Assembly (NCBI GenBank): GCA_015059545.1
Contig: SVAG01000003.1
Coordinates: 62,001 to 126,000, forward strand
Length of the DNA: 64,000 nt
Direction of reading: 5' to 3'
Source: Lactobacillales bacterium
GTDB lineage: Bacteria; Bacillota_I; Bacilli_A; RF39; UBA660
Below are positions 1 to 9,763 of this stretch, in pieces. The notes beneath the pieces were generated by a model. It worked only from the letters and a program-made list of their open reading frames with translations, made no database searches and was not told the DNA's origin. Position 1 is the first letter of the stretch, and each line of letters starts with the position of its first letter. Made by a program: the position numbers and the translations under genes.

Positions 1-58
1 ATATAATAGAGCAATGATGTTACTTGAATATTTAAAAAATAATATAGAGAACTTATAA
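1..58 (+). CDS. hrcA: C-terminal end of HrcA-like heat-shock repressor (partial)
   Basis: Only the last 18 codons are present, ending at TAA 56-58. The visible tail, YNRAMMLLEYLKNNIENL, resembles the end of HrcA proteins, where a Tyr-x-(R/K)-(A/V) stretch is followed by a Leu-rich helix. The gene ends 9 nt before grpE, which is the usual hrcA-grpE-dnaK-dnaJ order. HrcA represses this operon through CIRCE operators; any CIRCE site would lie upstream of the window. The assignment rests mainly on position. Confidence 0.6.
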   Translation, partial: YNRAMMLLEYLKNNIENL

Positions 59-67
59 GGAGAATTT

Positions 68-2622
<2,555 letters not shown>

Positions 2623-2629
2623 TAAGGTG

Positions 2630-2651
2630 AAGTTCTAGTTATCTAGAACTT
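2630..2651 (+). repeat. Inverted repeat between dnaK and pepF
   Basis: AAGTTCTAG (2630-2638) and CTAGAACTT (2643-2651) form a perfect 9-bp hairpin with loop TTAT. No T-run follows, so it is not a standard intrinsic terminator. It may be an mRNA stability or processing element that adjusts dnaK relative to pepF-dnaJ, or a weak attenuator. Confidence 0.6.
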
Positions 2652-2673
2652 TATCACTATTAAAGGAGAAAAT

Positions 2674-4476
2674 ATGGAAAAACAAAAAACAAGATCTGAA
2701 ATAGAAGAAAAATATAAATGGGATTTAACTACAATTTATAAATCAGATGAATTATGGTATAAAGATTTAGAAAAAGTAAGTAAAGAGACAGAAAAAATAT
2801 CAGAATTCAGAGGTAATATAGTAAATAGTTCATCAAATTTACTTAAATATTTAAAATTTGATGAAGATTTAGAAAGAAAATTATATAAATTATATTATTA
2901 TGCTAGTTTAAAACATGATGAAGATACTACTAATCCTATATATCAAGAAATGATTGGAAAAATAGATGATGTTATAAAAAAATCAAGTGAATTATCAGCA
3001 TTTGTATCTCCAGAAATGTTTAGCGTAGATTATGAAACAATTAAAAAATATATAAATGAAGAAAAAGGGTTAGAAGAATATAAATTTACATTAGAAAACT
3101 TTTATAGATTTGAAAAACATAAATTAAATGAAACAGAAGAAAGAATATTATCTTCTTTATCTAATGTATTAGGAATATCACAAGAAGTTTATAAATCATT
3201 AACTAATTCTGATTTGAAATTTGGCTTCATTAAAGATGAAAATGGTAAAGAAGTAGAATTTACCAATAGTAATTATTCAAAATTTATTCATTCTAGTGAT
3301 AGAAATGTAAGAAAACAAGCATTTCATTTAATGCATGAAACATATGGAGATTATAAAAATACAATTTCTAATACTTTTAAAGGAAATGTAGATTATTTAA
3401 CAGAAATGGCTAAAATAAAAAAATTTAATAATTCTTTAGAAGCATCTTTATTTTCTGATAATATAGATACATCTGTATACAATAATTTAATTGATACAAT
3501 TAATAAAAATTTAAATACAATATATAAATATTTTGATTTAAAAAAAGAAGTGCTAAATTTAGATGAAATACATTTATATGATATTTATGTAGAATTAGTT
3601 AAAGACTTAGATAAAGAATATTCTTTTGAAGAAGCAAAAGATTTAGTCTTTAAAGCATTATCTCCGCTTGGAGAAAACTATTTAAAAGACTTACAAAAAG
3701 CTTTTGATGAAAGATGGATCGATGTTTATAATAATAAAGGAAAAAGAGGAGGAGCTTATTCTAGTGGATTCTATGACACTAATCCGTTTGTGCTTTTAAA
3801 TTACGAAGGTAAATTAAAAGATGTATCAACATTAGCGCATGAATTAGGTCATTCAATGCATACATATTATTCATGTCAAAATAATCCATATACAGATTCT
3901 GATTATAAAATATTTGTAGCAGAAGTAGCTTCTACAGTAAATGAATTATTATTATGTATGTATTTAATAAAAAATTCTAAAGATGATAAAGAAAAGATGT
4001 TTGTACTAAATGAACTAATGGAATTATTTAAAGGTACAATTTATAGACAAGTAATGTTTGCTGAATTTGAACGTGATATGCATGCATTAAAAGAACAAGG
4101 TGAAATTCTAACTAATGAATTATTATCAAATGAATATTATAAATTAAATCAAAAATATTTTGGACCTAATGTAGTAGTAGATGAAGCTATAAAATATGAA
4201 TGGTCAAGAATACCTCATTTCTATTATAATTTTTATGTTTATAAATATGCAATTGGGCTATCATCAGCATGTCATATAGTAAATAATATATTAGAAGGTA
4301 AAGAAAATGCGTTAGAAAATTACTTATCATTCTTAAAATCAGGTGGAAGTGATTATCCAGCTAATGAACTTAAAATAGCTGGTGTTGATGTTACAAGCCC
4401 TGAAGTTATAGAAAGCGCTATTAAAATGTTTGATAATGTAATTGATGAATTTAAAACTTTATTTGAAAAGATGTAA
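2674..4476 (+). CDS. pepF: Oligoendopeptidase F (M3 family metallopeptidase)
   Basis: This is a cytoplasmic zinc peptidase that degrades short peptides. The zinc motif is H389-E390-x-x-H393 in LAHELGHSMHTYYS, and the third ligand region is FVAEVASTVNELLL. Length is 600 residues, typical for PepF. The start follows AAAGGAG. It sits between dnaK and dnaJ, and the stop is 11 nt before the dnaJ start, so it is probably co-transcribed with the chaperones. It could clear peptides released during heat stress; that role is inferred from position. Confidence 0.95.
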   Translation: MEKQKTRSEIEEKYKWDLTTIYKSDELWYKDLEKVSKETEKISEFRGNIVNSSSNLLKYLKFDEDLERKLYKLYYYASLKHDEDTTNPIYQEMIGKIDDVIKKSSELSAFVSPEMFSVDYETIKKYINEEKGLEEYKFTLENFYRFEKHKLNETEERILSSLSNVLGISQEVYKSLTNSDLKFGFIKDENGKEVEFTNSNYSKFIHSSDRNVRKQAFHLMHETYGDYKNTISNTFKGNVDYLTEMAKIKKFNNSLEASLFSDNIDTSVYNNLIDTINKNLNTIYKYFDLKKEVLNLDEIHLYDIYVELVKDLDKEYSFEEAKDLVFKALSPLGENYLKDLQKAFDERWIDVYNNKGKRGGAYSSGFYDTNPFVLLNYEGKLKDVSTLAHELGHSMHTYYSCQNNPYTDSDYKIFVAEVASTVNELLLCMYLIKNSKDDKEKMFVLNELMELFKGTIYRQVMFAEFERDMHALKEQGEILTNELLSNEYYKLNQKYFGPNVVVDEAIKYEWSRIPHFYYNFYVYKYAIGLSSACHIVNNILEGKENALENYLSFLKSGGSDYPANELKIAGVDVTSPEVIESAIKMFDNVIDEFKTLFEKM

Positions 4477-4487
4477 GGTGGTGAAGT

Positions 4488-5588
4488 ATGAATAAGAGAG
4501 ATTATTATGAAGTCTTAGGTGTTGATAAAAATGCTAGTGAAGCAGAAATAAAATCAGCTTTTAGAAAACTTGCTAAAAAGTATCACCCAGACGTATCTAA
4601 AGAACCAGATGCAGAAAGTAAATTTAAAGAAGCACAAGAAGCATATGCAGTACTTTCAGATACACAAAAAAGAAATCAATATGATCAATTTGGACATTCT
4701 GCATTCCAAAATGGAGCAGGAGGTGCTGGAGGATTTGATTTCGGTGATTTCGATTTTTCAGATATATTTGGTGATTTATTTGGTGGAGGATTTGGATTTG
4801 GTAGTTCTAGAAAATCCGCAAATAGAGCTAGACGTGGTAGTGATGTACTAAAATATATCGATTTAACTTTTGAAGAAGCAGTATTTGGTTGTAAAAAAGA
4901 TATTAAATTAGATGTTCATGAAGATTGTCCTGAATGTAATGGATTAGGAGGACATGGTAAAAAAACTTGTCCTACATGTAATGGTAGTGGTATGGAAACA
5001 GTAGAACAAAGAACAATGTTTGGAATTTTCCAATCTAGAACTACTTGCCATACATGTAGTGGAACTGGTTCATCTTTTGATAAAAAATGTAATAAATGTC
5101 ATGCTACTGGTAAAGTAAAAGTTAATAAAACATTAGAAGTTAAAATTCCAGAAGGTGTTGATACAGGTAATAGACTTAGACTTCCAGGAAAAGGTGAAGC
5201 TGGTATTAATGGTGGACCTAACGGAGATGTTTATTTAGAATTTAATGTAAAATCTCATCCATTATTTGAAAGAGATGAAGATGATATTTATATTACTTTA
5301 CCACTTACAATAACAGAAGCAGTACTTGGATGTAAAAAAGAAATTCCAACTATTTATGGTAATGTTAAATTATCTATTCCTAGTGGAAGTTCTACAGGTG
5401 ATAAACATAGATTAAAAGGAAAAGGTATATCTAATGTAAATAATCATATTAAAGGTGATATGTATGTTATATTAGATATAATAATACCTAAAAAATTATC
5501 TAAAGAACAAAAGAAATTATTTGAATCATTAGATAAAACTAATTTAGATCCAAATAATGAAATAAAGCAAATTGAAAAATACTTATAA
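4488..5588 (+). CDS. dnaJ: Chaperone protein DnaJ (Hsp40)
   Basis: DnaJ delivers substrates to DnaK and stimulates its ATPase. The J domain has HPD at residues 33-35. A Gly/Phe-rich linker covers about residues 75-105. Four zinc-finger repeats follow: [24 protein letters not shown] and CNKCHATG; the fourth has Ala where the family has Gly. The C-terminal substrate domains are intact. Length is 366 residues. The Shine-Dalgarno is AAGGTGGTGA. The stop codon TAA (5586-5588) forms the loop of the terminator hairpin that ends the operon. Confidence 0.97.
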   Translation: MNKRDYYEVLGVDKNASEAEIKSAFRKLAKKYHPDVSKEPDAESKFKEAQEAYAVLSDTQKRNQYDQFGHSAFQNGAGGAGGFDFGDFDFSDIFGDLFGGGFGFGSSRKSANRARRGSDVLKYIDLTFEEAVFGCKKDIKLDVHEDCPECNGLGGHGKKTCPTCNGSGMETVEQRTMFGIFQSRTTCHTCSGTGSSFDKKCNKCHATGKVKVNKTLEVKIPEGVDTGNRLRLPGKGEAGINGGPNGDVYLEFNVKSHPLFERDEDDIYITLPLTITEAVLGCKKEIPTIYGNVKLSIPSGSSTGDKHRLKGKGISNVNNHIKGDMYVILDIIIPKKLSKEQKKLFESLDKTNLDPNNEIKQIEKYL

Positions 5589-5603
5589 TAAGTATTTTTT
5601 TAT
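5577..5603 (+). terminator. Intrinsic terminator of the heat-shock operon
   Basis: AAATACTTA (5577-5585), loop TAA (the dnaJ stop codon) and TAAGTATTT (5589-5597), followed by a T-run. Confidence 0.85.
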
Positions 5604-5630
5604 TGACAATAAATTGTTTTAGTTTATAAT
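5603..5630 (+). promoter_or_regulatory. Candidate upstream sigma-A promoter
   Basis: TTGACA (5603-5608), 16-bp spacer, TATAAT (5625-5630). This is near consensus and sits directly on the T-run of the preceding terminator. It would give a leader of about 70 nt for the gene at 5709, which also has a closer -10 box. Confidence 0.65.
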
Positions 5631-5687
5631 AATGTAATGATTGTATAGAAAATACATAATTCGACAAATATTTTAAATTAAAAATCA

Positions 5688-5708
5688 TATAATAGACAAG
5701 GTGATAAA
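5688..5708 (+). promoter_or_regulatory. Compact -10/Shine-Dalgarno module
   Basis: TATAAT (5688-5693) is followed by an AAGGTGAT ribosome-binding site, with the start codon only 15 nt after the -10 box. Confidence 0.55.
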
Positions 5709-6131
5709 ATGTTTAACTTCAAAGAAATAGAGTTTATGAAAATTTATATATCATTAATGTATAAATATGGATATTGTTATTTTGATTTATCTAAAGAATA
5801 CTTAGAAGGTTATATACATGAATTAAGTAAATTAACTCAAATAAAGAAATTTTTTGATGATGATAAAATATTCGAAAATATATTTTTATATGATGAATTA
5901 ATGGGCAATTATACTAATTTTATAAATATTATATTATATGTTACAAATAATCCAATCAATTCATTTTATAATGAAAAAGCTGATATATTAATGGTTAATT
6001 TTAATGATGAAATAGTAGAACAAAATTTAAGTAAAACTAAATATATGGATATAAATGTAGTGAATTCTATAGTTGATTATATGATTAGTTATATAAATCA
6101 TAATATAAAAATAAAAGTTATTACTAAATAA
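5709..6131 (+). CDS. Hypothetical protein, 140 residues
   Basis: No family is recognised. The product is a soluble-looking acidic protein rich in Tyr, Phe, Ile and Asn, with no signal peptide or clear membrane segment. It opens with FNFKEIEFMKIYISLMYKYG and ends with a segment rich in Ile and Lys. The start is supported by AAGGTGAT six nt upstream. It is monocistronic: two candidate promoters lie upstream and an intrinsic terminator overlaps its 3' end. Coding is supported by the good ribosome-binding site, intact frame and local codon use. Confidence 0.75.
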   Translation: MFNFKEIEFMKIYISLMYKYGYCYFDLSKEYLEGYIHELSKLTQIKKFFDDDKIFENIFLYDELMGNYTNFINIILYVTNNPINSFYNEKADILMVNFNDEIVEQNLSKTKYMDINVVNSIVDYMISYINHNIKIKVITK

Positions 6132-6156
6132 ACAATTGTATAGTTGTTTATTTTTT
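6127..6156 (+). terminator. Intrinsic terminator
   Basis: AATAAACAA (6127-6135) pairs with TTGTTTATT (6144-6152), followed by T residues. The arm includes the stop codon of the preceding gene. The T-run touches the next extended -10 box. Confidence 0.8.
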
Positions 6157-6180
6157 GTTATAATTTATTAGGTGATGTTT
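6156..6180 (+). promoter_or_regulatory. Extended -10 promoter and ribosome-binding site of miaB
   Basis: TG-T-TATAAT with the hexamer at 6159-6164, then AGGTGAT; ATG is at 6181, 16 nt after the -10 box. A predicted mRNA start falls at or just before the Shine-Dalgarno. Confidence 0.7.
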
Positions 6181-7605
6181 ATGTTAGTACCAAGTTTAAA
6201 AGAAGCAAAAATTAGAACTAAAAAAGAATCTATTGTAAAGGTAGATGAATATAAAATAGATGATAGTTTAAAAAAAATAGGCGTTAATAAAAAATACTTT
6301 TTAAAAACATATGGATGTCAAATGAATGAACATGATTCTGAAAATATAAAAGCTATTTTAGAAGATATGTCATATACAAGTACTGATGATATGGAAGAAG
6401 CTGATTTAATTCTTTTAAATACATGTGCGATAAGAGAAAATGCTCATAATAAAGTATTTGGATATTTAGGTAGAGCGAAAAATCTTAAAGAAAGAAAAAA
6501 AAATGTATTAGTTGGTATTTGTGGATGCATGGCTCAAGAAGAAGTAGTTGTAAATAAAATATTAAAAGATTATAAATGGATGGATATTGTATTTGGAACT
6601 CATAACATTCATAATTTACCTAATATATTAAATAATGCAATTGAAAAACAAAAATTAGAAGTAGAAGTATTAAGTTGTGAAGGAGATATCATAGAAAATA
6701 TTCCTGTTAAAAGAGATTCTAAATATAAAGCATGGATTAATATTATGTATGGATGTGATAAATTCTGTACATATTGTATAGTTCCATATACTAGAGGAAA
6801 ACAAAGAAGTAGAAGAAAAGAATTTATTTTAGAAGAAGTAGAACAATTAGTAAAAGATGGATATTTAGAAGTAACTTTATTAGGACAAAATGTTAATGCT
6901 TATGGAAAAGATTTAGATACTGATTATAAAATGGAAAACTTACTTGAAGATGTAGCAAAAACAGGTATAAAAAGAGTAAGATTTGTAACAAGTCATCCAT
7001 GGGATTTTACAGATAATATGATAGAAGTAATAAAAAAATATGATAATATAATGCCTTATATACATTTACCACTTCAATCAGGATCAGATAGAATTTTAAA
7101 GCTAATGGGTAGAAGATATACTAAAGAATCATATTTAGAACTTTATAGAAAATTAAAAGAAGCACTTCCTTATTCTTCAATAACAACAGATATTATAGTA
7201 GGATTTCCTGGTGAAACAGAAGAAGATTTTAAAGAAACTTTAGATGTTGTAGAAAAATGTAAATATGATAGTGCATTTACATTTATATTTTCACCTAGAG
7301 AGGGAACACCAGCAGCTAAAATGGAAGATAATGTTTCATTAGAAGAAAAACAAGATAGACTTCAAAGATTAAATGAATTAATAAATAAATATTCAAAAGA
7401 AGCAAATTTAAAATATGAAGGAAAAACAGTACCAGTTTTAATAGAAGGTGTAAGTGAAAAAGATGATGATACATTAATGGGATATACTGATACTATGAAA
7501 CTTGTAAATGTTAAATGTGATAAAAAATATATAGGTACTATTCAAAATGTAGAAATAAAAGAAGTTAAAACATGGAGTATGGATGGAGAAATAAAGGAGA
7601 ATTAA
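6181..7605 (+). CDS. miaB: tRNA-2-methylthio-N6-dimethylallyladenosine synthase MiaB
   Basis: This radical SAM enzyme adds a methylthio group to i6A37 of tRNAs reading UNN codons. The N-terminal domain binds the auxiliary iron-sulfur cluster through Cys in KTYGCQMNEHDSE, LNTCAIRENA and GICGCMAQE. The SAM cluster motif is YGCDKFCTYCIVPYTRG. A C-terminal TRAM domain follows. Length from ATG 6181 is 474 residues. In-frame GTG and ATG codons at 6172 and 6175 lie inside the AGGTGAT ribosome-binding site, so I reject them. A 47-residue gene begins at 7607, immediately after the stop. Confidence 0.95.
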   Translation: MLVPSLKEAKIRTKKESIVKVDEYKIDDSLKKIGVNKKYFLKTYGCQMNEHDSENIKAILEDMSYTSTDDMEEADLILLNTCAIRENAHNKVFGYLGRAKNLKERKKNVLVGICGCMAQEEVVVNKILKDYKWMDIVFGTHNIHNLPNILNNAIEKQKLEVEVLSCEGDIIENIPVKRDSKYKAWINIMYGCDKFCTYCIVPYTRGKQRSRRKEFILEEVEQLVKDGYLEVTLLGQNVNAYGKDLDTDYKMENLLEDVAKTGIKRVRFVTSHPWDFTDNMIEVIKKYDNIMPYIHLPLQSGSDRILKLMGRRYTKESYLELYRKLKEALPYSSITTDIIVGFPGETEEDFKETLDVVEKCKYDSAFTFIFSPREGTPAAKMEDNVSLEEKQDRLQRLNELINKYSKEANLKYEGKTVPVLIEGVSEKDDDTLMGYTDTMKLVNVKCDKKYIGTIQNVEIKEVKTWSMDGEIKEN

Positions 7606-7606
7606 T

Positions 7607-7750
7607 ATGGCTTTAAAAACACAAACTAGAGATACATTGGAAAGATTAAATGATTTATGTGAACAAAACGGAATTGAAATAATAATTCCTGATTTAACAA
7701 AAAAAGAAGACAAAAAAGAAGATAAAAAAGAAGATAAAAAGAAAAAATAA
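7607..7750 (+). CDS. Small protein, 47 residues, with a (KKED)3 tail
   Basis: A short reading frame directly downstream of miaB, with ribosome-binding site AAAGGAGA. The first 31 residues look like a folded helix plus strand (MALKTQTRDTLERLNDLCEQ, then NGIEIIIPDLT). The tail is three exact KKED units encoded by a 12-nt tandem repeat (7700-7735), then four Lys. The repeat also forms the 5' arm of the transcription terminator. I recognise no family. The spacing and ribosome-binding site argue that it is real. Confidence 0.7.
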   Translation: MALKTQTRDTLERLNDLCEQNGIEIIIPDLTKKEDKKEDKKEDKKKK

Positions 7751-7763
7751 TCTTCTTTTTTTC
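7725..7763 (+). terminator. Intrinsic terminator inside the 3' end of the 47-residue gene
   Basis: AAAAAGAAGAT (7725-7735) pairs with ATCTTCTTTTT (7750-7760), followed by Ts. Each of the three upstream 12-nt repeats could serve as the 5' arm. Confidence 0.75.
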
Positions 7764-7764
7764 A

Positions 7765-7784
7765 TATAATGTAGTGGTGATATT
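7765..7784 (+). promoter_or_regulatory. Compact -10/Shine-Dalgarno module
   Basis: TATAAT (7765-7770), then GGTGAT; ATG follows 14 nt after the -10 box. Confidence 0.6.
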
Positions 7785-8405
7785 ATGTATGTTATTTCAC
7801 ATAGAGGTAATGATAAACATAAGTTTAAAGAAAATACATTAGAAGCTATTAATGAAGTGTTAAAATGTAATTATATAGATGGAGTTGAGTTTGATGTAAG
7901 AATGACTAAAGATAATAAATTTATATTAAGTCATTCACCAATATATAAAGATGATTTAATTAAAAATAAAAAACAGAAAAAATTAAATTTGGATGAATTA
8001 AATTATGTTTTAAAAAATATAAAAACAAATAAAATAATATTGATTGATATTAAATATGAATTATTTGATTATAAAAGAGTAGCTTTATACTTAAATAAAG
8101 TATTAAAAAAATATAAAAGATTAAATATTTATATTTGTAGTTTCAATTATGATTTAGTTTTATATATGAAAGAAAAATATAATTATACATCAGGATTATT
8201 AGTATCAAATGTTATAAATAGGGGGAAAGACTATAGCTTATTTGATTTTATATCTATTAATTATAAAGTAGATAAAAAGATTAATAATATATTAATGTAC
8301 TGGACTATAAATAAAAAAGATATAATGAAAAAATATTTAAATAAAGATGTATATATTATAACGGATAAACCATATTTAAAAGAAGAATTGAAGAAAAATT
8401 ATTGA
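7785..8405 (+). CDS. Glycerophosphodiester phosphodiesterase family protein
   Basis: Members of this TIM-barrel family hydrolyse glycerophosphodiesters to sn-glycerol 3-phosphate and an alcohol. Visible motifs are the N-terminal HRG in YVISHRGNDKHK, the ENT motif (FKENTLEAI), and the metal and catalytic stretch VEFDVRMTKDNKFILSHSP with its ExD and final His. At 206 residues it is at the short end of the family, and the barrel's second half is brief. No signal peptide is seen, so it is probably cytoplasmic. The TGA stop overlaps the -35 box of the tRNA promoter. Confidence 0.85.
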   Translation: MYVISHRGNDKHKFKENTLEAINEVLKCNYIDGVEFDVRMTKDNKFILSHSPIYKDDLIKNKKQKKLNLDELNYVLKNIKTNKIILIDIKYELFDYKRVALYLNKVLKKYKRLNIYICSFNYDLVLYMKEKYNYTSGLLVSNVINRGKDYSLFDFISINYKVDKKINNILMYWTINKKDIMKKYLNKDVYIITDKPYLKEELKKNY

Positions 8406-8430
8406 CAATAAAAACATTATATTGTAAAAT
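8402..8430 (+). promoter_or_regulatory. Sigma-A promoter of tRNA-Ser
   Basis: TTGACA (8402-8407), 17-bp spacer, TAAAAT (8425-8430). The expected start is about 9 nt before the mature tRNA 5' end. The -35 box overlaps the preceding TGA stop. Confidence 0.75.
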
Positions 8431-8445
8431 TATTTATGTAAGTTT

Positions 8446-8536
8446 GGAGCAGTACTCAAGAGGCTGAAGAGGCGCCCCTGCTAAGGGTGTAGGTCGGGCA
8501 ACTGGCGCGAGGGTTCAAATCCCTCCTGCTCCGCCA
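8446..8536 (+). tRNA. tRNA-Ser, anticodon GCT
   Basis: The acceptor stem GGAGCAG pairs with CTGCTCC, followed by G and an encoded CCA. The anticodon stem CGCCC/GGGTG (one G-T pair) encloses the loop CTGCTAA, giving anticodon GCT, which reads AGC and AGT. The T arm GAGGG-TTCAAAT-CCCTC is intact. The long variable arm is as expected for serine. The 91-nt gene has its own promoter and terminator. Confidence 0.95.
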
Positions 8537-8546
8537 TTTAAAAATT

Positions 8547-8573
8547 AAATTCTGAAATTCAGAATTTTTTTAT
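8547..8573 (+). terminator. Intrinsic terminator of tRNA-Ser
   Basis: AAATTCTGA (8547-8555), loop AAT, TCAGAATTT (8559-8567), then a T-run. Confidence 0.85.
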
Positions 8574-8647
8574 TTTCTGTATTCGAGATATGTGATTTTT
8601 TTAGAAAAAAAGATGATAAAATACTTAATAAACGAAAAAATAAATAA

Positions 8648-8676
8648 TTGATTTTTAAATATTCTTTTGTTAAACT
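8648..8676 (+). promoter_or_regulatory. Candidate sigma-A promoter
   Basis: TTGATT (8648-8653), 17-bp spacer, TAAACT (8671-8676), placed 17 nt before the start codon of the next gene. Confidence 0.5.
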
Positions 8677-8693
8677 TATTATAGGTGAGTATA

Positions 8694-9497
8694 ATGAAAA
8701 CAATCATATCAATAAATAAAAAATTTATGGTTTATACACCATATGAATTAATTAATTTAATTAAACAAAATTCAAAAAATGTAGATGGCTTTGAAATTAG
8801 TATTAATTATCGTAATGAACAAGAAGTAGAATATTTAAAAGAATTAGCAAACTATTGTAAGATTAATAATTTACATTTTCAAGTACATGGTAATAGTTCA
8901 TTATCTATAGAAGAACAAATTAATTTTTTAAGATTGTTAGAAAATATATCTGATTACTTTGAATATAAAATTAATGTAGTGTTACATTCTATAAAAGCAG
9001 ATTCTAATGAAGAAAGTATTAAATTAACTACAGAATATTTAACAGAAATTGTTAATAAAATAGATAATTCTAAATTAATTATAAGTTTAGAAAATTTAAA
9101 TGATATCCCAGAAGAAGATAGATTAAATCTTAAAGATATTATGCCTATAGTTGCGAATGATGAAAGAATATTTTTAACATATGATATAGGACATGAATTA
9201 GATGATTTTAATAATGATATTGGTTTTGATTCTAGTCTTGTTCCATTACTTTCAAATGTTCATATACACACAATGTCATATGACTTATATCATGGTGGCT
9301 TTGATCACAATCCAATTTTTAAACATGATCCTAATTGGAATGTTTTGTTAAAGGCATTATTGTTTTTAAAAAATAATAACTATGATAAAAGTATAGTTTT
9401 TGAATATGATTTATATATATGTCCTGGAGATACGATAGAAGAAAAAATTATTTCTTATTGTAAATCAATTGATTATGTATCTGAAAGATTAAAATAG
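8694..9497 (+). CDS. Sugar phosphate isomerase/epimerase-like TIM-barrel protein
   Basis: The pattern fits the AP endonuclease 2/xylose isomerase-like barrel superfamily. Alternating strands carry FQVHGNSSLS, NVVLHSIKAD, LIISLENLND, FLTYDIGHELDD and NVHIHTMSYD, and these hold the expected His, Glu and Asp metal ligands. A late IVFEYDLYI segment supplies another Glu. Length is 267 residues from ATG 8694; I treat the in-frame GTG at 8685 as part of the AGGTGAG ribosome-binding site. The substrate cannot be read from sequence. No sugar-metabolism genes adjoin it, and it has its own terminator. Confidence 0.75.
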   Translation: MKTIISINKKFMVYTPYELINLIKQNSKNVDGFEISINYRNEQEVEYLKELANYCKINNLHFQVHGNSSLSIEEQINFLRLLENISDYFEYKINVVLHSIKADSNEESIKLTTEYLTEIVNKIDNSKLIISLENLNDIPEEDRLNLKDIMPIVANDERIFLTYDIGHELDDFNNDIGFDSSLVPLLSNVHIHTMSYDLYHGGFDHNPIFKHDPNWNVLLKALLFLKNNNYDKSIVFEYDLYICPGDTIEEKIISYCKSIDYVSERLK

Positions 9498-9516
9498 ATT
9501 AAAATCTATTTTTTTT
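9491..9516 (+). terminator. Intrinsic terminator
   Basis: AAAATAGAT (9491-9499), loop TAAA, ATCTATTTT (9504-9512) and Ts. The stop codon TAG (9495-9497) is inside the 5' arm. Confidence 0.8.
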
Positions 9517-9518
9517 AA

Positions 9519-9541
9519 TATAATTTATTAGAGGTGATTTT
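9519..9541 (+). promoter_or_regulatory. Compact -10/Shine-Dalgarno module before an ATT start
   Basis: TATAAT (9519-9524) and GAGGTGAT (9531-9538) stand in the same arrangement as at other genes here, but the codon at the expected ATG position (9542-9544) is ATT. Confidence 0.6.
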
Positions 9542-9748
9542 ATTTCATTAGAAGAATTTAAGAATTATATTGAAAGTAGAAATAATAATTTAACAGTTGA
9601 TGAATATTTATATATTACGAGTTATATTGATTTAATAAATTCTATGAGATATATTGGTGGAGATAATCTTTTTGAGATTATTACTATTAATAATAATTAT
9701 TTTCAAATAAATATAGAAGGTGATATTAAAACAAAGAAAAAGAACTAA
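9542..9748 (+). CDS. Small hypothetical protein, 68 residues, apparent ATT start
   Basis: An open frame runs from ATT 9542 to TAA 9748 behind a strong promoter and GAGGTGAT site. The product begins (M)SLEEFKNYIESRNNNLTVDE and ends with a Lys-rich tail, and looks like a small alpha/beta protein. No ATG, GTG or TTG occurs in frame near the ribosome-binding site; the next in-frame ATG is about 36 codons in and lacks one. Either ATT is used, as in infC and pcnB of E. coli, or the start has decayed. The family is unknown. Confidence 0.55.
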   Translation: MSLEEFKNYIESRNNNLTVDEYLYITSYIDLINSMRYIGGDNLFEIITINNNYFQINIEGDIKTKKKN

Positions 9749-9763
9749 TAAAGTTCTTTTTTT
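9737..9763. terminator. Bidirectional intrinsic terminator
   Basis: AAAAAGAACT (9737-9746) pairs with AGTTCTTTTT (9752-9761), loop AATAA, with T-runs on both strands. It serves convergent genes whose stop codons overlap by two bases. Confidence 0.8.

Noticed and set aside
6172-6180. Longer N-terminus for miaB, and similar extensions for dnaK, pheT, sigG, mscL, the M29 peptidase and the 8694 gene
   Set aside because: In each case the extra codons lie in or before the Shine-Dalgarno sequence of the downstream ATG.
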